DNA of 64,000 bases from an uncultured Atopobiaceae bacterium (GTDB lineage: Bacteria; Actinomycetota; Coriobacteriia; Coriobacteriales; Atopobiaceae): contig CALUJM010000002.1 in the NCBI GenBank assembly GCA_944320975.1, positions 1-64,000 of the forward strand, read 5' to 3'. Positions 1 through 8,347 of this stretch are shown here, in pieces. Below the pieces are notes generated by a model. That model was not told the DNA's origin. It made no database searches and saw nothing but the letters and a program-made list of their open reading frames with translations. Position 1 is the stretch's first letter. Each line of letters begins with the position of its first letter. A program made the translations under genes and the position numbers.

Positions 1-174
1 CCTCGCCGGGATGGGCTCCGACGTGAGGTTCAGGTCCAGCTGAGGGGGGTGCCAGCCAACAACAGCTTTACGCCGACGCCACGTCCCCGCCGTCACAGAG
101 AGCTTCGCGTATACTGGTGAGGTTAACGGGCGCGGATGGCTCTCGGGGGCGCCACCGCCGTACGAGGAGGTAGC
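1..174. other. Upstream noncoding region
   Basis: No convincing coding sequence is visible here. A TATACT hexamer at about 112-117 could be a -10 box for the PurF-like gene, but no good -35 lies at the right distance. A GAGGAGG ribosome-binding site at about 164-170 precedes the ATG at 175. Confidence 0.4.
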
Positions 175-1596
175 ATGGGAGCGTTCTTTGGCGCTGTTTC
201 TCACCGTGACGTCGCACTCGACGTGTTCTTTGGCGTGGACTATCACTCGCACCTCGGCACGCGCCGCGCGGGCATGGTCTCGTGCCGTCAGGGCGGCGGC
301 TTCAACCGCCAGATCCACTCCATCGAGAACACGCCCTTCCGCACCAAGTTCGAGCACGACCTGCCCGAGCTCTCCGGCACCTGCGCGATGGGCTGCATCT
401 CGGACTCCGACCCGCAGCCGCTGCTCGTTCGCTCCCATCTGGGCGTCTACGCCATCTCCACGGTGGGCGCCATCGCCAACGCCGACGAGATCGTGGCGCG
501 CTTCGAGGAGGCCGGCCACCAGTTCGGCGCCATGGGCTCCGGTGCGGTCAACGTCAACGAGCTCGTGGCGGCGCTCATCAACTCCCAGGCGAGCATCGTC
601 GAGGGCATCCGCTACGCCCAGGACCAGATCGAGGGTTCGCTCACGCTGCTCATCATGACCGAGACCGGCGAGCTCATCGCCGCGCGCGACGCCATGGGCC
701 GCCTGCCCGTGCTCATCGGCAAGGATGACGACGGCTACTGCGTGTCCTTCGAGTCGTTTGCCTACGGCAAGCTCGGCTATGCGGACGAGTACGAGCTCGG
801 CTCCGCGGAGATCGTCAAGATCACGGCCGACGGCTACGAGACGCTCTCCGAGCCGCGCGACGAGATGCGCATCTGCGCCTTCCTCTGGGTCTACTACGGC
901 TACCCCAACTCCAACTACGAGGGCGTCAACGTCGAGTGCATGCGCTACCGCAACGGTGCCATCATGGCGCGCGACGAGCGCGAGCAGGGTCTTCTCCCCG
1001 AGGTCGACTACGTCGCCGGCATGCCCGACTCGGGTCTTCCCCACGGCATCGGCTACGCCAACGAGTCCGGCGTGCCGCTGGCACGCCCGTTCGTCAAGTA
1101 CACGCCCACCTGGCCGCGCTCCTTCATGCCCGCCAACCAGGAGGTCCGCAACCGCGTTGCCAAGATGAAGCAGATCCCGGTGCCCGAGCTCATCCGCGAC
1201 AAGCGCCTGCTGCTCGTCGACGACTCCATCGTCCGCGGCACCCAGATGCGCGAGACGATCGACTTCCTGCGCGACACCGGCGTGGCCGAGGTTCACATGC
1301 GCTCCGCCTGCCCGCCGATCATGTACGGCTGCAAGTTCCTCTCGTTCTCGCGCAGCCGCTCCGAGTACGAGCTCATCGCGCGTCGCAAGGTTCGCGAGCT
1401 CGAGGGCGACGAGGGCGAGAAGCACCTCGACGAGTACGCCGACGGGCGCACCGAGCGAGGCCGCTGCCTGCTGCGCTCCATCTGCGAGGAGATGGGCTTC
1501 GACTCGCTGGAGTTCCAGAGCCTGGACGGCATGCTCGAGGCCATCGGCATCGACCGCAAGAAGGTCTGCACCTACTGCTGGAGCGGCCGCGACTAG
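175..1596 (+). CDS. Amidophosphoribosyltransferase-like protein lacking the glutaminase cysteine
   Basis: A 473-residue protein with the PurF architecture: an Ntn-type glutaminase-like N-terminal half and a phosphoribosyltransferase C-terminal half. The PRPP loop is intact (VDDSIVRGTQ, around residues 348-357), and the C-terminus is Cys-containing (VCTYCW). True PurF enzymes start with Met-Cys-Gly; here the start is MGAFFGAV, so the catalytic Cys is replaced by Gly, and the usual HRGQ and NGN glutamine-site motifs are also degraded. The ATG at 175 is chosen over an in-frame ATG at 136 because GAGGAGG lies just upstream and it matches the family N-terminus. By inference this is an ammonia-dependent or regulatory paralogue, with a true PurF elsewhere. 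No purine gene is adjacent. Confidence 0.85.
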   Translation: MGAFFGAVSHRDVALDVFFGVDYHSHLGTRRAGMVSCRQGGGFNRQIHSIENTPFRTKFEHDLPELSGTCAMGCISDSDPQPLLVRSHLGVYAISTVGAIANADEIVARFEEAGHQFGAMGSGAVNVNELVAALINSQASIVEGIRYAQDQIEGSLTLLIMTETGELIAARDAMGRLPVLIGKDDDGYCVSFESFAYGKLGYADEYELGSAEIVKITADGYETLSEPRDEMRICAFLWVYYGYPNSNYEGVNVECMRYRNGAIMARDEREQGLLPEVDYVAGMPDSGLPHGIGYANESGVPLARPFVKYTPTWPRSFMPANQEVRNRVAKMKQIPVPELIRDKRLLLVDDSIVRGTQMRETIDFLRDTGVAEVHMRSACPPIMYGCKFLSFSRSRSEYELIARRKVRELEGDEGEKHLDEYADGRTERGRCLLRSICEEMGFDSLEFQSLDGMLEAIGIDRKKVCTYCWSGRD

Positions 1597-1667
1597 GTGA
1601 TGCTGACGGAGCGAGTAGAATAGGGCTATCTCTTTGAGCTTTCGAGGCGAGAAGGCTGGTGAGGGTC

Positions 1668-2672
1668 ATGTATTGCTCTCAGTGCGGGGCCGCAAATCCA
1701 GACGGCGCCAAGTTCTGCAGGGCCTGCGGCGCTCGGATTCTGGTGTCCGACACCCCCTCGCAGCCGGAGCCCACGCCCGTCCCGGCATCTTCCGTTGCTG
1801 CGTCGCGGTCGGCTGCGAACGGGCGGTCTACTTTCAAGGATGCCTCACCCTCTGACGTGTCCCCGTTGTCTGCGTCGACGAGTGAAGAATCTGCGCATGG
1901 TCGCTCTCGCGCTGGCCTTGCCATAGGCATCTTGACGGCACTTGTCATCGCGCTTGCTGCCATCGGTATGTTCTCGATGGATGGTGGGGGCAGTGGCAAT
2001 GCCAGCGATGACAACGCTCGTGGCGAGGCTGCAGGTGAGAAGTATGGTCCCTTGGACGATTGGGCGCCTGCCGACTACATGGATCCGGCCTTCTACGACC
2101 GGTCATTTTCTCAGATAATCTCGGCGCTCGATAACGACGGCTTCACTTCCTACACCGCATCCGTTACCGAGGAGGGATTCTACTCCGTGCAGTTCAGGAA
2201 AGAGTCGTCAGATGAGAGGTCATTTCCCTATGCGCCGGTCGGCGGCAATATCTTTGTGCAAGTCGATATCTATCCTCCCAAGGGATTCGATGCCGCCAGT
2301 ATCGAATCCCTTGAAGACATACCCGAATCTTCCACCCTACAGGGCGTTGATATCGCTATCTATGCAAATCTCGGGGAAGAGGACCTCGTAACGACGGGTA
2401 AGGCACTTTGCGATGGCTTGGGTGTGGTGCCAAGCATAATCCATGCATCGAGTGAGAGCTTGCTTGTTGAGCTGAGCGAGAAGCTCCATGTCTCCTTTGA
2501 TTCGTCAGAAGACCTCCGGAGCGATGCTGATGGGGCGAATGTGTGGATTGGCGCAATCTCAGAACAGCTATTTCCGAACAGCACGGGAACTGGCGGATGG
2601 TCCGTTACCTGCACGGCAAATGGTGAGGAATCCCTTGGAACTATCAGATTGCATTACATCCCGATGGGATAG
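1668..2672 (+). CDS. Zinc-ribbon, single-pass membrane protein
   Basis: A 334-residue protein. A short zinc ribbon occupies residues 3-20 with paired cysteines (CSQC and CRAC). A Ser/Pro/Thr-rich linker follows, then one transmembrane helix around residues 84-105 and an acidic ectodomain of about 220 residues with no motif I recognise. GGTGAGG just before the ATG at 1668 favours that start over the GTG at 1659. Proteins with a cytosolic zinc ribbon and one helix are common in Gram-positive bacteria and mostly uncharacterised. Base composition is visibly lower in G+C than the flanking genes, suggesting acquisition. Function is unknown. Confidence 0.75.
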   Translation: MYCSQCGAANPDGAKFCRACGARILVSDTPSQPEPTPVPASSVAASRSAANGRSTFKDASPSDVSPLSASTSEESAHGRSRAGLAIGILTALVIALAAIGMFSMDGGGSGNASDDNARGEAAGEKYGPLDDWAPADYMDPAFYDRSFSQIISALDNDGFTSYTASVTEEGFYSVQFRKESSDERSFPYAPVGGNIFVQVDIYPPKGFDAASIESLEDIPESSTLQGVDIAIYANLGEEDLVTTGKALCDGLGVVPSIIHASSESLLVELSEKLHVSFDSSEDLRSDADGANVWIGAISEQLFPNSTGTGGWSVTCTANGEESLGTIRLHYIPMG

Positions 2673-2689
2673 GGGAGGTCTGGGCTGCG

Positions 2690-3205
2690 CCGCCGCCTGC
2701 GCCACGAGCTGGCCCATGCGGTAGTGCTGAAGCGGAGAGAGCCCGGAGATGCCCATGCAGACCATGCGGTACGGCGCGATCTCGCGGCCTGTGGCGCGGA
2801 GCTCATCGTAGGCGCCCTGGATGAAGTGGGGCGGCACGAGTCGTCCCAGTTGAGGTCGGGGTCCCGCTCGCTGGAGGTCCCGGCGAGAAGTCCCTCGCCG
2901 CGTGCGAGTCGGCAGAGCTCGGTGACGAGCTCCTCGTCGTAGGCGACGCGCGACCCGTCCGCCGCGTCGCCGAACTACGCGAACGTCCCCTGGGCACCCG
3001 GTCCGGGGGAGATGTGCAGATAGTCGAATTACATCGTGGCATGCGAATTTGAGACGACCATCGTGTCCGGCTGAAGCTCCGTGATGCGTCGTGCAACCTC
3101 GTGATAGGCGTCCACGGTCGGCTGAATCTCCCGCCCGCGCCTCACGCCGGGGACGATGAGCGGCGGGTGCGGAACGGCGACAGCGATGGCGACGGGCGTG
3201 CGACC
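2690..3205 (-). pseudogene. Decayed Memo/LigB-like (AmmeMemoRadiSam) protein
   Basis: Read on the minus strand, the translation starts VAIAVAVPHPPLIVPGV, then ITELQPDTMVVSNSHATM, DYLHISPGPGAQGTF and DLNWDDS. In another frame it continues VPPHFIQGAYDELRATGR and GISGLSPLQHYRMGQLVA. These are recognisable conserved segments of the class III extradiol dioxygenase/Memo-like half of AmmeMemoRadiSam proteins. The copy carries two in-frame stops (after NSHATM and after GAQGTFA), a frameshift near 2835, and ends abruptly beside the 3' end of the zinc-ribbon gene. The AMMECR1 domain and radical-SAM partner are absent. It is a remnant, not a working gene. Confidence 0.8.
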
Positions 3206-3308
3206 ACCCCCTGGGTGCTCGAGGTGACGGTCTTGTCGGAGTTGGCGAGCGGTCGAGTGCGGCTAGTACTATTGTGTCAGGATGACGGTGTGAGGGAGGG
3301 AGAATCTC

Positions 3309-4016
3309 GTGGCGTATGCGCTCGTGGCTCTGGGCGCGCTCTCGGTCGCCTACGGCGTCGCCATGATGGCGCTCTATCCGGCGGGCGGGTTCTTTCTGGT
3401 GTGGCTGGCGCTGGGGGCGGCGCTTGCGGCGGCGGGGCTCGTCGAGCGGGTGCGTCTGGTCGTGTGCGCGGTTCTGCTCGTCGTTCTTCTCGCCGTGGGC
3501 GCGCTCTCGGCGCTCATCATGACCACGGCTGCAGCGACGCCTCCCGCAGGGCTTGACCGCCTGGTCGTGCTGGGCGCCGGCCTGCGTCCCGACGGCACGC
3601 CGACCGAGACGCTCCAATACCGTCTGGATGCCGCGCTGGCCTATCTCGAGGACAACCCCGGGACGAGCTGCATAGTATCGGGCGGGCAGGGCCTGGGGGA
3701 GAGTCGGACCGAGGCGGACGCCATGGCCGAGTACCTGGTCGCGCACGGCCTCGACGCCGACCGCGTCACCAAGGAGGAGCGCTCCACGACCACGGCGGAG
3801 AACATCCGCTACTCCGCCGATCTTCTCGCCCCGGACGCGACGGTCGCGATCGTGACCAACGACTTCCACCTCTACCGCGCCCTGCGCATCGCGCACAAAA
3901 ACGGGCTGCCCGGCGCATGTGGCCTGGCAGCCCGCACCAACCCGCTCTACCTGCCGCAGGCGACGCTGCGCGAGTGCCTCGCGATAGCGAAGGACGCGCT
4001 CGTCGGCAACATCTAG
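3309..4016 (+). CDS. YdcF/SanA-like DUF218 membrane protein
   Basis: A 235-residue protein. The first 75 residues form about three hydrophobic helices. The rest is a DUF218 domain starting at LDRLVVLGAGL, with the family signatures SGGQG (around residue 124) and TNDFHLYRA (around residue 184). DUF218 proteins (ElyC, SanA, YdcF) are linked to envelope and peptidoglycan precursor homeostasis; the exact reaction is not settled. The start is GTG, after a GAGGGAGGG ribosome-binding site. It converges on icd with only 3 bases between the stop codons. Confidence 0.85.
   Translation: MAYALVALGALSVAYGVAMMALYPAGGFFLVWLALGAALAAAGLVERVRLVVCAVLLVVLLAVGALSALIMTTAAATPPAGLDRLVVLGAGLRPDGTPTETLQYRLDAALAYLEDNPGTSCIVSGGQGLGESRTEADAMAEYLVAHGLDADRVTKEERSTTTAENIRYSADLLAPDATVAIVTNDFHLYRALRIAHKNGLPGACGLAARTNPLYLPQATLRECLAIAKDALVGNI
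3483..3494 (-). repeat. Repeated 12-mer GGCGAGAAGAAC
   Basis: Lies inside the third membrane helix of the YdcF-like gene (codons for Leu-Leu-Ala). Confidence 0.7.
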
Positions 4017-4019
4017 CGC

Positions 4020-5234
4020 CTAGCTTGCGGCCTCGGCGTCGAGCGTCTCGCGGATGGCGACGATGAACTCGCGCGTCCCCAGCGTCTCGGGCTCGGGCAG
4101 CGACGTGATGCGCGCGAGGTCGCCGGTCATGCGGCCGGACTCGATCGTCTTGACCGTGGCGGCCTCAAGGCGGTCGGCAAAGTCCACGAGCTCGGGCAGC
4201 TCGTCGAGCTCGCCGCGCTTGCGCAGGGCGCCGGTCCAGGCAAAGATCGTGGCCACGGAGTTGGTCGAGGTGGGCTCGCCCTTCAGGTGCTTGTAGTAGT
4301 GGCGCTGGACGGTGCCGTGCGCGGCCTCGTACTCAAAGTAGCCGTGCGGGCTCACGAGCACGGAGGTCATCATGGCCAGGCTGCCAAACGCCGAGGAGAG
4401 CATGTCGCTCATCACGTCGCCGTCGTAGTTCTTGCAGGCCCAGATGAAGCCGCCCTCGGACTTGACCACGCGGGCCACGGCGTCGTCGATCAGCGTGTAG
4501 AAGTACTCGATGCCGGCCGTCTCGAACTTCTCGCGATACTCCGCCTCGTAGATGTCGGCGAAGACGTCCTTGAAGCGGTGGTCGTAGGTCTTGGAGATCG
4601 TGTCCTTGGTGGCAAACCACAGGTCCTGGCCCGTGGAGAGCGCGTACTCGAAGCAGCTGCGCGCGAAGCTCTCGATGGAAGCGTCAAGGTTGTGCTGGCC
4701 CTGGACCACGCCGGGGCCGTCGAAGACGTGGACGAGCTCACGGCGCTCGGCGCCGTCCTCGGCGGTGTAGACGAGCTCCACCTTGCCGGGGCCGTCGATG
4801 CGCATCTCGGAGTTCTTGTACACGTCGCCGTACGCGTGACGGGCGATGGTGATGGGCTTCTTCCAGCAGCTCACCACCGGGTCGATCCCGCGGACCACGA
4901 TCGGCGCGCGGAACACGGTGCCGTCGAGCAGCGCGCGGATGGTGCCGTTGGGGCTCTTCCACATCTGCTTGAGGCCGTACTCCTCCACGCGCGCGGCGTT
5001 GGGGGTGATGGTGGCGCACTTGACGGCCACGCCCAGGCGCTTGGTCGCCTCGGCGGAGTCGACGGTGACCTGGTCGTCGGTCTTGTCGCGGTTCTCGAGG
5101 CCGAGGTCGTAGTACTCGGTCTTGAGGTCAACGAACGGGCAGATGAGCTCGTCTTTGATGATCTGCCAGATGATGCGGGTCATCTCGTCGCCGTCCATCT
5201 CGACGAGCGGGGTCTTCATCTCGATCTTGGCCAT
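4020..5234 (-). CDS. icd: NADP-dependent isocitrate dehydrogenase
   Basis: A 404-residue enzyme converting isocitrate to 2-oxoglutarate with CO2 release. It matches the eukaryotic-like homodimeric family: [11 protein letters not shown] near the N-terminus, SPNGTIR in the substrate loop, a [10 protein letters not shown] metal-binding segment and an [11 protein letters not shown] cofactor region. The open frame runs further upstream, but the ATG at 5234 is preceded by GGAGG and gives the family's usual N-terminus. No other citric-acid-cycle gene is nearby, so 2-oxoglutarate supply for glutamate synthesis is a likely main role (inference). Confidence 0.95.
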   Translation of the reverse strand: MAKIEMKTPLVEMDGDEMTRIIWQIIKDELICPFVDLKTEYYDLGLENRDKTDDQVTVDSAEATKRLGVAVKCATITPNAARVEEYGLKQMWKSPNGTIRALLDGTVFRAPIVVRGIDPVVSCWKKPITIARHAYGDVYKNSEMRIDGPGKVELVYTAEDGAERRELVHVFDGPGVVQGQHNLDASIESFARSCFEYALSTGQDLWFATKDTISKTYDHRFKDVFADIYEAEYREKFETAGIEYFYTLIDDAVARVVKSEGGFIWACKNYDGDVMSDMLSSAFGSLAMMTSVLVSPHGYFEYEAAHGTVQRHYYKHLKGEPTSTNSVATIFAWTGALRKRGELDELPELVDFADRLEAATVKTIESGRMTGDLARITSLPEPETLGTREFIVAIRETLDAEAAS

Positions 5235-5455
5235 GGGGTCCTCCGGGGTCGCGGCGGTTTTCCGGGGACGAATGTAGCACGTCGGGGCGGCGTCGCGCGC
5301 AACTTGAGACGCGCTTGTCACAGAAGGGCTGCCGCCTGCCCCCGGGGTCGGGGAGAAGGGCCGCGCGCGACGCTTCTCGATATAATGGCACCAGGCTTTT
5401 TGACGCGAGCGCACGCAGGGCGCGACGGGCTTTTCTAGCGAGAAGGGCGAGGCTC

Positions 5456-6181
5456 TTGACGGTTAAATTGGCGACGGGGCAGGGCAGTCGCCCGATGTGG
5501 AGCCAGATCAGCGACATCCTCACGGACAGAATCGTCCGCGGCGAGTACCCCGTGGGCTGCATCATGCCGGGGGAGCTGGCCGTCATGGAGGAGTTTGGCG
5601 TCTCTCGAACCACCGCCCGCCAGGCGATGGAGCGGCTCGTCTCCTTGGGCTACGTCGCTCGCATGCGCGGCAAGGGCACGGTCGTCCTCGAGCAGCAGGA
5701 CAAAATCGAGACCACGATGCAGTCCTCGTTCGGGGGGATACTCGAGCGTCACAACGACTTCGAGCGTCGCGTCGTGAGCGTCGAGATGGAGGTGCCTCCC
5801 AAAGAGGTGGCGTACTACTTTGACGTTCTCCCCAAGACGAAGCTCGTCTGCCTTCGCCGGGAGACGCCCTTCAACGGGCATACTTCCGCCTGCTTTGTCA
5901 CGTACCTGAGCGGGCGCCTGCCGTTCACCGACAAGACGGACTTCTCGGGATCGCTCTACGCGAAGCTCGAGGCGCTCGGCAAGCCCGTGAACGCCGTTAT
6001 CGAGAAGATCAAGGCCGTGACGCTCGACGAGTGCGAACCGCTCGGCCTCGATTGCGAGGAATCGGCGGCGCTGCTGAGGCGCGTTCGCATGGGCAGGCAC
6101 GACGACGAGCCGATCGAGTACACCTACTCGTATTACCTGGGCCGCGACTACGAGCTCACCATCAACCTCACGTCAGGCTAG
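5456..6181 (+). CDS. GntR/HutC-family transcriptional regulator (UTRA domain)
   Basis: A 241-residue regulator. The N-terminal winged helix-turn-helix includes [20 protein letters not shown] (around residues 46-65). It is followed by a UTRA effector-binding domain ending in [18 protein letters not shown], as in sugar-phosphate-sensing HutC-type regulators. The TTG at 5456 follows a purine-rich GAAGGGCGAGG; the ATG at 5495 is an alternative start. The gene points toward the isomerase-like gene, and a perfect palindrome lies between them, so it probably regulates that gene. A TATAAT at 5381-5386 may belong to its promoter, although no good -35 is visible. Confidence 0.9.
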   Translation: MTVKLATGQGSRPMWSQISDILTDRIVRGEYPVGCIMPGELAVMEEFGVSRTTARQAMERLVSLGYVARMRGKGTVVLEQQDKIETTMQSSFGGILERHNDFERRVVSVEMEVPPKEVAYYFDVLPKTKLVCLRRETPFNGHTSACFVTYLSGRLPFTDKTDFSGSLYAKLEALGKPVNAVIEKIKAVTLDECEPLGLDCEESAALLRRVRMGRHDDEPIEYTYSYYLGRDYELTINLTSG

Positions 6182-6529
6182 GACCTCCGACCTCGGGGCG
6201 AGGCGCTGCCGTCCGGAGGCGTCGCTCGGCGGTCGGTTTGCGTCGCTCGCGGTGGATCCCGGACGTGCCGAGTGGGGCAGCTTGACCGATCTCTTGCGGT
6301 GTTCTAATAATTATAATGTCATAACAACATGACATTATAAGGGCAAACGGAGAAGATCGACCGGATCATCGAGGGGAAGATGCCGCCTCCGGGTTAGAAG
6401 ATCTGCGGCAGCGGCTTTTCGCGCGCGAGGGCAGGTTCAGGGTCGATGACGGCAGGGTCCAGGACGACTGCCGCGTTGAGCTTCCAGGCGAGTGCCGGAT
6501 GTCAGTCGAGACGAAGAGGTGAGAGGGCT
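6182..6529. other. 348-base intergenic region
   Basis: This gap holds the operator-like palindrome at 6311-6340 in a local AT-rich patch. The remaining bases show no complete gene. Bases 6342-6395 can be read as a short peptide ending in a stop and could be gene debris, but I cannot identify it. Confidence 0.5.
6311..6340. promoter_or_regulatory. Perfect operator-like palindrome
   Basis: TTATAATGTCAT, a 6-base centre (AACAAC), then ATGACATTATAA: 12-base perfect arms. Its size and symmetry suit a dimeric GntR/UTRA regulator, and it lies between the regulator and the isomerase-like gene about 190 bases upstream of that gene's start. Each arm also contains a TATAAT-like hexamer, so it may overlap a promoter. 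The pairing with the regulator is inference. Confidence 0.65.
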
Positions 6530-8317
6530 GTGAGCGAAGAAGAGTTCCGATACGACAGGGAGCCCGAGACGTGCGTGCAGGGCTTTGACGACGTGGCCTG
6601 GGGGACGCGCGAGGAGATAGTCGACGCGCTTCGCTCGCCCGAGGTCGGCCGGCTCGTGGCGGCCGAGTGCTATCCGGGCGTCACCGACGAGGTCGAGAGC
6701 ATTCTGTCCGAGGCGCTCCTTCCCGACCTCGTCATCCACGCCGAGGAGACCTACCTCGACTCAAAGACGGTTCAGACGATCCTCGCCCCTCATGCCACGG
6801 ACGACCGCGTGAGAGGGGTCATGTACTACGGCACCCTGCGCGACCTGGTCGACGGCGGCCGCCTGCGAGACGCCGCCGAGCGCGCGGTCGCGGCGCTCGG
6901 GCGCGGCGGGCGCGTGCTGATCGCCGGGTTTGGCGCGAGCCTGGTTGAGCGCGAGACGCGCGCCCTTCTCGGGAGGGAGGGGAGCGGGCCTGCAGAGGTG
7001 CCGGCCTCGACGCTCGTCTACTGCGACCTCGCGCGCTGGGAGGCCCAGCTCAGGTATCGCTCCGGCGGGACGAACCACTTCTGGGACAACCCGGGGGAGG
7101 ATCCCCTGAAGAAGAACAAGCTCGGCTTCTTCATCGAGTGGCGCCTCGCCGACAAGATCAAGGCGGACCTCCTCGACGACATCGACTACTACCTGGACAG
7201 CAATGTCGCGGGAAGTCCGAAGATGGTGAGCGGTGAGGCCCTGCGCTGCGGGCTGCGCGCGGTGGTGCGCGGCCCCTTTCGCCTCGTTCCCTACTTCGAT
7301 CCGGGCGTCTGGGGCGGTCAGTGGATGAAGCGCACGTGCGGGCTTGACGAGAGCCGGGACAACTACGCCTGGAGCTTTGACGGCGTGCCCGAGGAGAACA
7401 GCCTCTACTTCAGGTACGGCCACGTCCGCATCGAGCTCCCCGCGATGAACGCCGTGCTCTATCAGCCCAGAGAGCTGCTGGGCGAGCGCAACTACAGCAG
7501 GTTCGGCGCGGAGTTCCCCATTCGCTTCGACCTTCTCGACACGATGGACGGACAGAACCTGAGCCTGCAGGTCCACCCCCTCACCGAGTACATCAAGTCG
7601 CACTTTGGGATGACCTACACCCAGGACGAGAGCTACTACATCCTCGATTGTCAGGAGGGCGCCGGCGTCTATCTCGGCCTCAGAGAGGGCGTGGACCGCG
7701 ACGCCATGATGGGCGACCTGCGGGCGGCCCAGGATGGCGGGCCGGCGTTTCCCGCGGAGCGCTACGTGAACCGCTTCCCCGCCAAGAGACACGACCACTT
7801 CCTCATTCCCGCGGGAACCGTGCACTGCTCGTCGGCGGGGTGCATGGTGCTCGAGATCAGCGCCACCCCCTACATCTTCACCTTCAAGCTGTGGGACTGG
7901 GGGAGGCTGGGGATGGACGGCCTCCCGCGACCGATTCACATCGATGACGGCGAGCGCAACATCCAATGGGACCGAACCACCGGCTGGGTCGAGAAGAACC
8001 TTGTCAACCGCTGCGAGGTTCTTGAAGAGCGAGAAGGCTACCGAGAGGAGCGAACGGGCCTTCACGAGCTTGAGTTCATCGAGACGCGCCGCCTGGTCAT
8101 AGAGGGTGTGGGCCCGCGCGTCTCGAGGGATGGCGTGCACATGCTCAACCTCGTGGAGGGCACGGCGGCATACGTGGAGAGCCCGGACGGAGCCTTCGAG
8201 CCGTTCGAGGTCCACTACGCGGAGACGTTCGTGCTGCCCGCCGCCGCCGGGGACTATGTCATCCGCCCGGCTCGCGAGGGCGAGCGCGTGATCGTCATGC
8301 AGGCGTTCGTTCGATAG
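6530..8317 (+). CDS. Class I mannose-6-phosphate isomerase-like protein with N-terminal extension
   Basis: A 595-residue protein. The C-terminal half resembles type I phosphomannose isomerase: GQNLSLQVHP (around residue 340, metal-site His), QDESYYI, and IPAGTVHCSS (around residue 426) in the cupin core. The N-terminal 280 or so residues include KVQTILAPHATDDRV-like and GGRVLIAGFGASL segments and are not part of classical ManA. Longer isomerase-like proteins of about 590 residues are known in Firmicutes and Coriobacteriia, and the role of the extension is unclear. The start is GTG, preceded by AGAGGTGAGAGG. The upstream regulator and palindrome suggest induction by a sugar phosphate. Confidence 0.75.
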   Translation: MSEEEFRYDREPETCVQGFDDVAWGTREEIVDALRSPEVGRLVAAECYPGVTDEVESILSEALLPDLVIHAEETYLDSKTVQTILAPHATDDRVRGVMYYGTLRDLVDGGRLRDAAERAVAALGRGGRVLIAGFGASLVERETRALLGREGSGPAEVPASTLVYCDLARWEAQLRYRSGGTNHFWDNPGEDPLKKNKLGFFIEWRLADKIKADLLDDIDYYLDSNVAGSPKMVSGEALRCGLRAVVRGPFRLVPYFDPGVWGGQWMKRTCGLDESRDNYAWSFDGVPEENSLYFRYGHVRIELPAMNAVLYQPRELLGERNYSRFGAEFPIRFDLLDTMDGQNLSLQVHPLTEYIKSHFGMTYTQDESYYILDCQEGAGVYLGLREGVDRDAMMGDLRAAQDGGPAFPAERYVNRFPAKRHDHFLIPAGTVHCSSAGCMVLEISATPYIFTFKLWDWGRLGMDGLPRPIHIDDGERNIQWDRTTGWVEKNLVNRCEVLEEREGYREERTGLHELEFIETRRLVIEGVGPRVSRDGVHMLNLVEGTAAYVESPDGAFEPFEVHYAETFVLPAAAGDYVIRPAREGERVIVMQAFVR

Positions 8318-8347
8318 GGGGCCTGAGGGCGAGGCGCCCCCAGGGCC
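8318..8347. terminator. Short GC hairpin between convergent genes
   Basis: The 30-base gap between two converging stop codons contains GGGGGCCT and AGGCGCCCCC, which can pair with a small bulge. It lacks a clear T-run, so termination here is a tentative call. Confidence 0.35.

Noticed and set aside
2568..3896. A minus-strand frame of 442 codons
   Set aside because: Most is antisense to the YdcF-like gene. Only its last part carries real homology, and that belongs to the Memo-like pseudogene.
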